From Hoplostethus atlanticus (taxonomy: Eukaryota; Chordata; Actinopteri; Trachichthyiformes; Trachichthyidae): 64,000 bases of DNA. A program made the translations under genes and the position numbers. Positions 1 to 28,919 of this stretch are shown one piece after another; the first letter of the stretch is position 1, and every line of letters begins with the position of its first letter. Location of the stretch: positions 1,858,501 to 1,922,500 of the forward strand of contig JAXDDX010000046.1 of assembly GCA_034670405.1 (NCBI GenBank), written 5' to 3'. A model generated the notes under the pieces. That model was not told where the DNA came from. It did no database searches and saw only the letters and a list, made by a program, of their open reading frames with translations.

Positions 1-544
1 GACACAAATGTGCACACACCAGACACACACTGAAGTGCTTTCCTTGCATAACTCATAAGGGATTCCTGAGTTATGTCCTTTTGGACACACTGTGCAGCCA
101 AAGAAAGAAGGGGCATAAATCTTCGAGGAGAGGACTATTATATATTCTATCAAAACTTCTCAGTGACTCAAGTGTTTGTCCCAGTTAAGAGGCTCTTTTT
201 TATCAGAGATTCACACAGAGCACTCGCTCTCCTCAACTCACAGCAAAATGAAAACCCACAAAATACAGCGATAAGGTACAAAGAGAGGCAACACCATTCA
301 TAGAAAGATGCAGAAGCTTGAAAGACTGAGGACCAACCATGGTATGAACCATGGGATTATGCCCTGAGAGAAATTCACTTCTCACTTTATAAACACAGAC
401 CCACGCTCTTAAGCAGCTCCCAATGCAAAACCAAGTCCCTTGTACGTAGATTAACCTTCACCCTCTACCTCAAGTGGCTGATACTGAGGGACCTCACAGT
501 GCATTCTTTATGGATCAAAGTAAAGCATGACCTCGTCGGTTCAT

Positions 545-587
<43 letters not shown>

Positions 588-598
588 TGCACAAGTGT
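1..598 (-). other. ralgps2 intron sequence at left edge
   Basis: No exon continuing the RasGEF domain could be found. Apart from the TG run at 549-585 nothing stands out. Confidence 0.6.
549..585. repeat. (TG)n microsatellite
   Basis: Pure TG run 14 bases from the donor of the leftmost ralgps2 exon (minus-strand CA within the first ~50 bases of the intron). Confidence 0.95.
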
Positions 599-603
599 GT
601 TAC

Positions 604-16597
<15,994 letters not shown>

Positions 16598-16677
16598 TAT
16601 TCCCACACCATCTAGCTCTAGCGCAGGAGACCATTCATCATCCTCAGCTGCAGCAAAGCCCGCCCGCCGTCTGGACG

Positions 16678-16711
16678 CACGCACACGCACACGCACACGC
16701 ACACGCACACA
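16678..16711. repeat. (CACACG)n microsatellite
   Basis: Hexanucleotide repeat just upstream of the ralgps2 start-codon exon. It is similar in unit to the repeat at 13089. Confidence 0.9.
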
Positions 16712-17029
16712 CAAGATAATGTGAGCAAGTTTAGGACTACACCTATTACCATTATCACCTGCACACACAGCAGATTGATCACTCAGGTTGCACCAGCAGC
16801 ACCACCTACTGGTAAAAATAGGTCTAACAGAAGGTGGGCCGCTTAATTTGTGAAAAGTTTCTAACTCTGAATCTGTAGAAAATATTTACGATTAAACTGG
16901 GGGTGAATGTGCTGATAGGTCCAGCTAATGATTATCTGAATTCGAGTCCACTTTTTAAAAAAATAAAAAAGAGAAGAAAAATATTTTTTTTCACTTGCAT
17001 ATCACTATAACTGACGCTAGTCTTTCTCT

Positions 17030-17176
17030 TTCTCTCAGGGTTTTAGGTTTGTATATGTTTTAATATTAAGTAGTTTTGTTTTGGCACTTTCTCTTTTATG
17101 TATTTGTGAAGCACTTTGTGACCTTTGTTTAAAAATAAAGATTTGGTTACTACTAACTAACTAACTAACTACTAAC
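17030..17176 (+). repeat. LINE-like 3' tail with ACTAA tandem end
   Basis: Contains GTGAAGCACTTTGTGACC then AATAAAGATTTGGTTACTAC and tandem TAAC units. It resembles the 3' terminus of a fish LINE with its target-primed microsatellite. The upstream limit is vague. Confidence 0.45.
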
Positions 17177-18021
17177 GTCCCAGCAGGCCCTGTGCATGGC
17201 ATATGCATGGACACTTTCACAACATGCCATTTACTACAACACAGGGGAGGACAGAACAGAAGGAGATTAGGCTTGAGCATTAGAAAGAGATCCTCTGTGA
17301 AGTGGATTGGCAAAGCAGACACCCTAGAGAATGTACCTGCTGTGAATCAATGATTCTCCAGTCCAGACTGAAGCTACTAACGGCAGGAAAGCATTTTTTG
17401 ATCTACTGGCCACAGAGAGTGGGTACAACGCATCCTCACTAGATTTCACCAGCCGACATGATTTTTAGGACATACAAAAGATGGTTGGTTACAATGCAGG
17501 CTGGTGGAAGTTAGCAGGCACAGCCAAATTTTACCCACATTTGGTTGGTTGCTAGTGTTCATTTCCCACTATGAATCTACTGTATGACTATATGGATGGA
17601 GACAGTGAAGTGAATGAAACAAGACGGTACTAACCTGGGTGAAAGATGGAGATTGGAGTATCTAAATTTGATGAACTAATGTGTCATGGATGTGACAGCC
17701 ACAGATTTGAGGTTGGTGTTTCAGTTCTTTTTAAAGATAAAAAATGAAATTTCTTCCCATCAATAGGTCAAATAGTCATTTCTCATTTTAACAACTCCTT
17801 ATAAAAGGACGACACTTCAATATTGTAGCATATTCTTATCTGCTCAGGACGGGAAACACCTAAAGCAGTGCGTTTGTGTCTTTCCATTCCCTCTTTTCTC
17901 CTTTTCTCCAGTAACTACAGTCTATCAGTTTTCTTCTCTTGTTCTTTCGCCAAAGCATGACAGTAATGAAGAATAAGGAGCTGCTTAGAACACTAACAGC
18001 CTTGCATACCCGACAACGCAG

Positions 18022-18025
<4 letters not shown>

Positions 18026-18059
<34 letters not shown>
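18026..18059. repeat. (TG)n microsatellite
   Basis: Pure run of about 17 units in ralgps2 intron 1. Confidence 0.95.
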
Positions 18060-18062
<3 letters not shown>

Positions 18063-21000
18063 ATTGGCTGAAATGGCCTGTGCTTTAGGAACCATTAGCT
18101 GCCTTCAACAGACTTTTGCATCCTGCTAAGTCAACACCAAACAGCACTATGTCATGTCAACTCCCTAGCCTTGCATTCTTTGACAGCATTGCATAATTGC
18201 AAAGTTGGAGTTTGTCTTTTATAGAGTCATATATCTGTAATTACCTCCCTGGTCTAATACCCATGTCTTGTCCTTTTGTCTCAGGAGTCTCTGGACAACA
18301 GTGGTGCATAATACCAACATTTGGTTTACCACATACAAAAACACACACCAGGGTTTTACAGTTTGAAGAATATGAACAAATTAAGTAAGTGTTAGTTTTG
18401 ACTGGATATGAATTTCCCTAACTAGCATCCAATTTAGCAAAGCTTGCAGGACTAGAACACTGATTTTGCATCAACAAGCTACTACTCTGAAAATAGATAT
18501 TTCTGCATAAAAAGGTTAAAGCATTAATAACTTCATGGTTCTTAAAATCTCATAGAGCATGTTTACTACCAAAATCACTGTTGCTGAATAGATGGTCACA
18601 ATTTATATATTTATTTCACTGCATCTGCACTACCATCCTGAATCTAGCAGGCTAAATAGGCAATTGTATAGACATATTTTGCTGTGTGGTAGGATCTTAG
18701 GAACACTGACACACCCACACCACTACACCCCCAAAAGCAAACCATGCTTAGAACAGGTAAGGCTATACTCACCAGATGTCTGTCAAATGTGCATAGTGCT
18801 GGAGATGAGGTTCGGTTGTCCCTCTGTGTGGTTCTGTGAGTCCTTTCCTTCTCTGTGGCTGGCTTGTGCTGTCTGTATGGGAGAAATAAAACGAAAAGAG
18901 AAAGAAGGAGAGATGGAGGAAGTCAGTATGATTCATCTGAGCACGAAGAAAACCCACGCACCAACAAGAAACAAAATTACAGCCAAGAATCCAATAGCTG
19001 TATTTCTAAAGGCATTGATCTGACTTGGTATAAATCCTAAAACAAACCAAAGTCATTGAGAACAAGGCCTGTGGCCACTGTTCTGGAGGTTAAGTATCTT
19101 TTTGTGCTGTGTCTCATATGAGTAATTACAGCAGTTACAGTATATTTTTAGGCTGCATCTTGTGTATCTTATGGGTTTTTAAGAACCTGGTCATTGTGAT
19201 GAGATGAGCTCACGGCACTAAATCATGGGGGAGGCAGCTTGGCTGGTACAACCTAAACATCACATACATCACCAGTAAAACTCCCTTTACAGACAAGACA
19301 CAGTATAGGGGGTACCTAACACTTGAATCAGTGTTTTCTTGACCCACACACAGCAGGAAAAATTTAAAAACAATGACAATCCATCAATTGGCTTTGTTGC
19401 TCAACCAAATCCAGAAAACGAGCACTGCAATTTCATTTATAGCACTACTTTCTACACATTATTATATAGGCCTAAATATCCAAATAAAGCCATTCTCAAA
19501 CTACTGAGATATTCCTGGAATGGGCCAAGTCGTGAACCTGGGTCTCAGCACTAATTACCCACACGTATATCCAAGTTATAATGGTGTATGATTGGATTGG
19601 ATTATATTCTTTTGTTCTGTGCTTACCTGTCTTACTGAACTTTACTTTTCACATTAGCCACTAGGTGTCTCACAACTCTCAGGGATAAAAGCCTGTGTGT
19701 CGTGGCTGTGTGGGACTGAGGAGTCAATTGTGACCAGACAGTGGTTGGCCTATCCCCACAGTGTCCGGGCTAAAATCTAATCATCCCCTGCAGGTTATCA
19801 TCATGATGGATAGTGCTACAAAGCTCGCAAGGACAACAATTAGTGGACTGTTAAAGGTCCAATGACCAAAGTAAGCCCCGAAACATTGATTAAACCTTCG
19901 CCTAGATAAACCTTCAATTGACTTTTGTGGTAGTGATGCAAAAATACAATCCTTACTACAGAAATCAAAATGTATCATGGGACACGGCGTCTGCCTTTCC
20001 CGGCCAGAGGTCAATTCTCTTTGTCTATTGTCTGTGTGTCATTGTCACACTGCAGAGTACGTGAGCTGCCTATGGCCTGAACAGTGTAAACACCCCCTGG
20101 CTGTTGCCCGTTTCTGCCCGTCTGCTGTCAGTCACTTTGCTCTCTCTCTTTGTCTGAGCTGCTCGTCAGCCACGATCCCATCCATCCTGGACCGGTTTAC
20201 TTCTACCGCCACACCTTCATCCATAGGACAAAGAAACAGGCACGTCTGAATATATATGTGATAATAGAGACATTTAACAGGTGCAGGATGTATGATTGTG
20301 TTATGTCTAGTCAGTGGAAACTTTAAGAAATTCCAAAACGTATAGCGGGACAGCGCCCCCTACCAGTCATTGTCCTGCCTACACATGGTTTCTCTTACGT
20401 CCAGTTCAAAGTAGCCAGCACAAAGTAGACATCCCTGCCCCTCTGATTGTGAACTGAGCTGAAATGTAATTCCACGTGTTAACTCCCTGGGCTCCACTTC
20501 TTTCCTCTGCTCTCATCTGTTCTGACACACAGACTGGTTCACCGAGTTTCAAGGCCAGTGTTTACTCAAACAGCTAGAGGAATATCATGTGAGTGGTAAT
20601 AAGGTGCTGGGCCTGTGATTGGGAATGCTGACAATGTTCCAGCCTCAGAAGGATAAGACTTTAGTAAAGACATGATAGAGATGAATGGCATGAATGGAAA
20701 GAACGTCAGAGAGAATGTGAGTGACAGAAAAAGGAACGACTCATGTTTGGGCTTGTAGCAGGGGAAGTGCAGTTAAGCTAAATGTGACTCATCATATTGC
20801 ATCTCTCTCTCTCTCGCTCGCTCTCTCTCGCTCTCTCGCTCTCTCTCGCTCTCTGACCACTGTTTGACATTCATGTACTGCAGCTTCAGAGACAGCGGCC
20901 TGTGTATAAGCGAGTGTGTATGTGTGTGTGTGTTGCCATTCACATGCAGGCAGATTTGAGCCTCCTGCATCCTGTACTGACCACTTACATTCTTGTCCCC

Positions 21001-21120
21001 AGTAGATTTTCAAGAGGCAGATCTGTCAAAACGGAGACACTCTGTGTAAGACACTAGCATTCACATTGACAAAGAGCCCCAGATTACTCCAAGCTTGGGC
21101 CTAATCAGCCTTAAACAAAG

Positions 21121-21932
21121 TCTACACAGGCTGCGTCACGTCAGCAGCGCGTAAAGGCCGAGTAGTATTACATGCGAGTCCTGCGTTCGTGTCCACACTG
21201 GTTCCGCTTCAGTAGAGTTTCTGCTGCGTGTTCACTACCTAAACAGAACTTGAAAATAATGGGTAGATGTTTCAGTTTTTCCTGTAGAGTTTTTAGTTTG
21301 AACAGGTTATAAAACATTGGCATCTTTCTATCTATCTATTCTTTCTTTGGCATCTTTCTTTCTATCTATTATATTGTATTCCTGACATTTGCCTCTACAG
21401 TACTTGCTTTTATTCTTGTTTTGTTCTTATTCTTCTATGTTTATTGTTATGCACCAATCACCAAAATAAATTCCTCGTATGTGAAAACATATTTGGCAAT
21501 AAACCTTTCTGATTCTGTTTCTGATTGATTATGTGCACTTGATGGGGTAGTGCCAGCAGCAAACAGAAGGAAAGCACTCGCTCTCTTTCTCCTTCTCAGT
21601 CTATCAGACCACAACAAAAACATTTTTGAGGATGACCAGACGAGGATAACCAGACAAGGTTAATTATTTATTTCTGATGGAAATCCATCTGTTACATTGG
21701 TTACAAAACCTAGCCTGTGGGGTTTAAATAGCGCGTTTACATTAGCGCATTAAAAAAAAAATGTTTGACTTGAAGTATAAAAAACCCCACTTCAGGTCGC
21801 AGTGACACGTGTGAGACGCAGCTGGAGTGCGAGCAGGGACGGACCCGGTGTGGACAGATGGTTAAAATGAAAGCGTTTCTGCTGCGAGAGACGCACGACT
21901 GAAAAACACGTCTGAGTCACGTCCTGTGTAGA
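21121..21932. mobile_element. Possible MITE with 10-bp inverted ends, interrupted by a LINE tail
   Basis: TCTACACAGG (21121-21130) recurs as its perfect complement at 21923-21932. Both ends continue into GTCACGT-type, CpG-rich sequence, and both contain short CGTGTCCACAC or GTGTGGACAG motifs. No clear target duplication was found, so this is a candidate only. Confidence 0.35.
21431..21528 (+). repeat. LINE 3' tail
   Basis: Contains TTATGCACCAATCACCAAAA, then TTCCTCGTATGTGAAAACAT and TTGGCAATAAACCTTTCTGATTCTG. This closely resembles a 3' end dispersed widely in teleosts that finishes with TGATTC units. Confidence 0.6.
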
Positions 21933-23566
21933 GCAGGCTTTAGCCACACACACGCACACGCGCACACGCATGCACACATTTTTATTATGTTTGCATGTTA
22001 GCTAAGGTTGGCAGGTGTGTGTGAGTGCTGTTCTGGGACCTAGACCCATGTTTGCGAGTGGGTCCCTGTACAGGTTTAGTCCTCATGTGTGATCAGGGAA
22101 AGTTAAACGTTGTGAGACTATGAATAAAGGATGAGGCATGTGACATCAGTGTAAAGTTCAGTGTTAACACAGTGTTGTGTGAGTTCTCCAAGAGTTATAA
22201 TAACTCTGCTGGTCCCTGCCTACAGCACTGCAGGCCTTCCTTTGACACTTTTTAATAGCCCGTGTGCCGTTTTGCTCACTCTGCTCCCACTGTCATACTC
22301 ACAGCAAGACTCAAACCCTGCAGACAGAGTACAGCTAGAGTCCTGGCCAATTCATAGTACTTTCCTGGACACAGTCGCTAGGTATCACTAGTAATCCACT
22401 CCTACTTGGCCCGCTGTGCTCCTGGTTTAAAACAGGTTTCCTCCTGTCTGTCTCCATCTGTCCCTGCCCACGTGCGCACACACATGCGCTGTGCATGCCG
22501 TTTTGTCTGGCAGCAGCGCTTAATGCATTTGTACAGCGTGCCGCAGATGCACCAGAGTCAGGGAACCAAAGTGGGTCAGTGTGTTGAGCTGAGCAGTGAG
22601 GGATGTGACACCCATTAAGCTGTGCTCTCTTCATCTTCTCTTTAGTACACACAAACTCTCACAGCAAAGACACAGCCTAATTACATGGTACACACTAACT
22701 AGCCTTCCCACTGTTGGGAGCCGACTAGGTCAAAGTCAAAGCCGTAATCTTGTAGGCAAATTATCTTCCCACGACTTAAATACTGTAGTTGGCCTCACTG
22801 CCACTTGAAGGGTAAAGGTTGACTTGCCACTGGGCTAAAGCCATACTCAAGTTGGGGCATGCCCTGTTTTACCACCCCTTACCTACAGCAGATCTATGCA
22901 GCGTTCTGTCTGGTAGAGAATATATAGTGTGGGCCTATGAAACTGGAACTGGCCTACATATTCTTTTCTTGGACTCACCCCTTCACTCCAAAAAGTGAGA
23001 GAAAAGAAATATTTACTGCTAGTGTTGGATACACTATTTCTGAAGCCTGTTAACCACAGACAGCTGGTCAGTGGTGTGCCACTAATGCAAGTGTCCTTTC
23101 TAACTAAGATAGGATCGAGATACGCCCGTTCTCTGGGCTCTAGTTAAGCCTCCAGGGGGAGAACACTATTGATCTGGAGCTAAGAGGGACCAGGCTGATC
23201 ACACACACCCACTCTCTAATAACCTGCTCGTGCACACAGTAACACAGCATGTGGCTGCATGTCACAGCAGGTCGATACACACTGCTGTCACTCAGCAGGT
23301 CCACTACACAAGCAGAGGTTGGTGGCAGAGGGATGTGTGTGTGTGCGCGAGCATAGAGAGGGAACACAACTGAGCTAACAGCCTCTTCACCACATCACTT
23401 AACATGCCGCTGATGTTCAGACTCTTGTGGAGGTCAGTAACTGGACATAGCCAGTTCCATGCTAGTTTAGAACAGAGGAGGTGGGTGAGAGAGTATGTTT
23501 AGAAGAATATAGAGTAGGTGGGGCAAGTGGGGCAAAAAACTTTGCTCCGAACCCCCCCCCCACCCT

Positions 23567-23632
23567 CCCACCACCCCCACACACCCACACACACCCACAC
23601 ACCCACACACACCCACACACACCCACATGCTT
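23567..23632. repeat. (CACACC)n-type microsatellite
   Basis: C-rich repeat made of CCCACACA units, next to a nine-base C run. Confidence 0.9.
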
Positions 23633-23848
23633 TATTTGTATCAATACTGAATACCAAACAGCTTTTGCAAAGGCCTCAGCCTGTCCATCTGTCCTCCCTG
23701 GAATAGTGTGTGTCTTGCTGTTAATTGTCGCTGTCACACACAGAATAAGGTTAGGACTTTGAGGACTCCAGTGGTTTGCCAAGACGGCTTACACCACACA
23801 CTTGTGTCGCCGTTGCTTAGTGACCGGGGCTCTTTGCATACAGAAAAC

Positions 23849-23913
23849 ACAGACACACACACACACAGACACACACACACACACACACACACAGACACAC
23901 ACACACACACACA
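23849..23913. repeat. (CA)n/(CACAGA)n microsatellite
   Basis: CA run with interspersed CAGA units, inside ralgps2 intron 1. Confidence 0.92.
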
Positions 23914-25810
23914 AATCAAAAGGAAATTAACCCAAAGACACTACACACACTTCTCCCACCCAGACATTGGAATGACTCTGTTCATCCCTCTGCAGTGATG
24001 CACTGCCACAATATCAGCACAGCTGCCACAAAAAGTTGGTCAATTGATCTCAAATCGATCTCTAAGGCAGCACAATCAATTGACAAACAATATAAACTCG
24101 CTAAAAATTATTTGTTTTTCAGTACTTTTTCTGTCTTAGAGCTTAAGTGTTGCTCTTGAGATCAATGAAAAATTTTTACTGTCAATTTGAAATGTTTTGA
24201 TTGATATTGTCAATCTTTTGCTTGATACATTTTGACCCAAATCTGATTCCATACCGCACCGCACACCTTTTTTCCTCATCCGCATGTGTGAGACAGACAT
24301 CACCTGCTAGGGTCTAGCAGCTAGACGGCACAGTCTGACCTAAAAAAAACACTGTCTGACAAAAACCTGATATCCACTTGACAACGGAAGGTAATTGTTA
24401 ACTTTTTCTTTCTCCAATATTGAACTTCGGACCATCTACAAATTGCATTACCCTAGCTGTCTAAATATTCAACTAGTCACATAATCATACATCGAGTGGA
24501 AATTTCTCCTGTATATTTAACGTGTTTGCCGCCCCCCCTTTGCCATATTGAGCCATTGGTTCATAAATATTTAGTCCTATCTGTGAATGGCAGTAACCAT
24601 GATCTATTAGGTGAGCAGAGCACTCAAGGGATCTTTAAATAGTGGATCTTTAAAAGCACCAGAAGAACCAGAGGCAGGCCTGCAGAGTTGACTGGGATTT
24701 AACTCTGATTGAATACTGGACATTCACTCATCTCATTAGTGTCTGGGACTCAAGAGAGTAGGAGAGCTTGATATTCAGCCATTCACGCTTACGAGTCAAA
24801 CACCACTAATGGCGTTAAAGCCCCAATCTATAACTGCAGTACGGCATCCACTGTTGAAACACGTCATCCCACTACTGGCTTTGTTTAGAGTATTGTTTGA
24901 CAAACTCAAACTGACTGACTGAGCTGCTGACACAAGCACTGGCAGAGGAAAGAGGGCTAGATGAGAGACATTAAATGTAACGTTTTGCTGTCAAGTTGTT
25001 TTTAGTATTTAGTTATGATAAGCTATGACGGTTGCAAAAAAAGCCTTTATCCCATGTTCAGTGTCAACGGCAAATCTAGTTAAAATTTACATGTGCAAAT
25101 ACATTCTGTCACCAGGTGTATCAGCTGACTGGAAGCGTCTTCAGTGGCAGATTGTAGCTCAGCCGATTCTCAAGTCTGCTCAGGTGACAGCAACACTCAG
25201 AAAAAGGAGGGGGGGGGGGGGTGACACATGTACACACACAATCCCAGTTCTTAGAGCTCTGTTTACCCTTTTGGTGAAATCTCACAAGTTCTTATCAGTG
25301 CCTTTGCAGCAGCTCTGACCTTGGGAGTGTGATTTTGCTTTTTTTAGATACACACACACGCACACGCACACGCACACACTCTTTCTCCCCATCTCCCTCT
25401 ATCCCTTATAACTCTCTGGTTGATAATTAGAGCTCAGGCTGTGCAGGCAGTCTGTTCAGCCCGGTCCTCACTTCTCTCCTCTCTCCTGGCACATCCCCCA
25501 GTGACACAGACACAGACTCTGTATGTACAACCTTCACAGACCTAGATAACACATCTAGTCAACACCTTCCTATAGCACATTCTACAACTAGAAGCAGCAC
25601 CCAAAATTAGAAAATATCACAAATCTGCACACCTATCAACAATAGGCTAACAATGTCTGGGCCCAACTAGTCGAGATTAAGGTAACTGGCTATCCATCGA
25701 ATGAACTAGAGAGAGGATGCTGTGCCAAGCTGGTGAGTGGTGGCATGTGGCAGGGCCCCAGAGCAGCAGGCTGTCACGTGTGGGCAGGGCATTGGCCTAC
25801 TGTGTGCATG

Positions 25811-25816
<6 letters not shown>

Positions 25817-25858
<42 letters not shown>
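25817..25858. repeat. (TG)n microsatellite
   Basis: About 21 TG units in ralgps2 intron 1. Confidence 0.95.
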
Positions 25859-25860
<2 letters not shown>

Positions 25861-25969
25861 CTTCAGCCTGATTTGTGGCCCACAGGGGAGTGGGCAGACA
25901 GCCTAGCCAAGACTGGAGGACCTGAGTCTGGTGACAGATGAGTAGGGAAAAAAGAAAAGAGGACGGACG

Positions 25970-25998
25970 AGGGAGGGAGGGAGGGAGGGAGGGAGGGG
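25970..25998. repeat. (GGGA)n microsatellite
   Basis: About seven GGGA units. The G-run spacing is compatible with a G-quadruplex. Confidence 0.9.
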
Positions 25999-26316
25999 GA
26001 GAGGAAGCAGAGGAAGTGTGGTGCTGGCAGCAGCGTTAATGTCTGTGGTCATTCCCTGCACAGACTATTAAGAAGGAAAGGGCAGGGTAACAATAGTAGG
26101 CAACAGAGCGGCCAGTCAGCGCAGTCATGTTTAGAGGAAACGGATATGATCTCTATGTCTTCCTCTATGACTCTCAGAGGATTGGCAGGAGTCAGACCCG
26201 CAGCAGTAAAACCACCTCACACTGTGAAAGGACAGACGCCAATTCACGCTACCTCAAAGTGATGCTGCATGCCAAACAGATAAGGGAATCCATTGTAATG
26301 TCAGAGGGAAGATGGC

Positions 26317-26362
<46 letters not shown>

Positions 26363-26844
26363 GTGGCCAAGACACTCAAATGGGGATTCACAAGCAGGGA
26401 CAAAAACAGCACACCGTCAGGAAGGTTCTGTGAAATGTGGGGTGTGTTTAGGCTACCTTCTGCGATGGCGCTAAAAACCTTGAGGAGAATGGTGGTCCCT
26501 GCGTGTGTGTACTTCTCCATTTGAGTGTCTTGCACTTGGCTAGATTTTAAATTACCAAAATTTAAGGTAATTTAAATCGGTAGAATATTGGCAAGGGAAT
26601 TTCCACCAGCAATGGATTCTGTCCATCGCTGATCCCTAATCATCTAACCCTAGTGGAAAGGAAGATTTTCATTTTTCTAGCAGTAGGTCAAATTTTCCCA
26701 TTGCTGAAAGAATTTAACATGTAGGGGACGTTGAAAAGTTCATTTATGTTGTCAAGTTCCAGAGAAAATTCAAACAAAAAGGTACATTATATGTTACAGC
26801 AAAATGTGCAGCTGGTTAGAAATTTCAGTTGTTTCAATTTCAGC

Positions 26845-27165
26845 CTTGTAGGGCTGGGTATCAAGAACCGCTTTCAGTTTAGCCCCGATTCCAAATTGCC
26901 CAATTCCTCGAAATCGATAAGCTCCTACTATGCTACTAAGAGGCTGTTGCTCAGCTGGATGGTGTTTGCTCTGACAGCTGCGCAACAGACTTTTGGGACT
27001 TTTGGTGTGCCATTGATTGCAAACAATGACGTGTTTCGACATTAAGGCATTCCATTAAAGCTGTATGTCATCTTTTCCCCCTGACAATTTATGTAATAGT
27101 AATTGATGAGGGAATTGATAAAGAATTGAATCAATAAGGAAACTCAAAAATCGGTATCTGTAAAA
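26845..27165. repeat. Possible decayed MITE or SINE
   Basis: Starts TAGGGCTGGGTATCAAGAAC and ends near AAATCGGTATCTG, with CGATTCC/ATTGAT-rich interior. The opening resembles a dispersed fish repeat that begins GGGCTGGG(C/T)ATCG. No target duplication was identified. Confidence 0.3.
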
Positions 27166-28770
27166 TCACATACACTAATAACCTGTATAATACCCTCTCT
27201 AATAACCTAATAACCTCTCTAATAATCAGTAAAATCCGTAATCAGTAAAAGTAAAAATATAGTGACTTGCCTATATATAATGCCAATGACATTTTTGTTT
27301 ATTTTTGTTGACTTCCACCCAGAGTCAAAATAAGGACACCATGACAAGTAAACTCTGCACTGCTCTTCATAGCACTGAATCCAGTCATATTGCATCGTAC
27401 ACATTAAATAAAAATTAGTGCAATCATATCCAATCGTTGACCTGCACAAAGACATGCACCCTGTATTGAATCACTAACTACGATTCTTATTGGATCTGTC
27501 TAATGAGGAGAGATTCACATCCGTGCTCCAGGTTAGTAGTAGTAGTTCCTCTAGTAGTCGAGTCCCCACAGGATTCCAAATAGCTTTAGTCTCAAGAGGT
27601 GAGGGCAATATTGAGATCATATGGCTGTTTGGTTTTGTGCCAATCCCATCACCAGAGAAAAGTCTACATGATGAGACCAAATCTGTTAGAAAGAGTATAA
27701 TGAGAGTTTAAGATGTCTCTGAAGCAATATTGCACTCCAGCAACAAATCTGCAAGACTTATGACTGCATTTGTTTTTCAATTTACAACAAACTTTTGCAT
27801 TGCACACTCCTAAAGCAAAGACACCACTATAAAGCATTAAGGAGTGTTTCAGAGCTGCTCAATTACTGCTAACTTTATAACCCTGATCATTTACCAGGAT
27901 TAGTCTCCATCGTTAGTCTCGACAATTTGAAGAGCAATTTTTTTTATGCCATTTTTTGTATCTTATATCAACATCTTGTTTCAATGCCAGCTAGCATTCT
28001 TGAAGAAATGTAATCAAACAAGTATTGCCAATTATTATCTGTGAAAATATGACTCTTATATGATTCATTTGGCAACCCTAGAACATTTCTGAGTGTATTT
28101 ACTGTGTGTCCTGCTTGGAGTCTGCGTGGTAAATGTCATATTATCTGATGTTTGGGTCACAGCAGATTAGTTTCATATTGACTGAGTAACAAAACAAGCT
28201 TACACAATGGTGTCTCATGAGCTCAGGTCAAAAAGGGTGAGCCAGAGGTCAGAGTTCGCCTGGCTGATCTCTGAGCTGCAGCATTGGGATTGGATTAAGT
28301 GGTCTTGAGACACAGAGCAAATAGTTGTTGAGATATCAAAAAATGTTCCTCTGTGCCATTTTCAGTCTTGTTTTCTGTTTCTCCTCCTAAATATAAAAGT
28401 TGGTCAACTGGAAACAATATTCAAAATTTGTGTTGAAAAGTAAAAATCAAAATTATACTTAGATTGAGAACAGAACAGAAACTGTGTTCTCTGTCTCTAT
28501 CAGTGTTTCATCAGAGACACACCTTTTGTTTTTTTTGAGTCAGCCAAGCGATCATCAGGTCTGGCAGCTGCATATCAATAGTTCTTCAACAGCCAGATGG
28601 TGTTAGAGCAAAACAGCCTTATCTTTATCGCTGTCCCCCCACGAAAATCTGATTATTTCACTGTCACATTGACGGTACCTCGCAAAAACACAGATTCGCA
28701 TAGCATTTCCCCGGAGTAGGTGCATTGGGGTGAGACAGACTTAAGGGTCATGGCATGCTGCAACCTCTCA

Positions 28771-28919
<149 letters not shown>

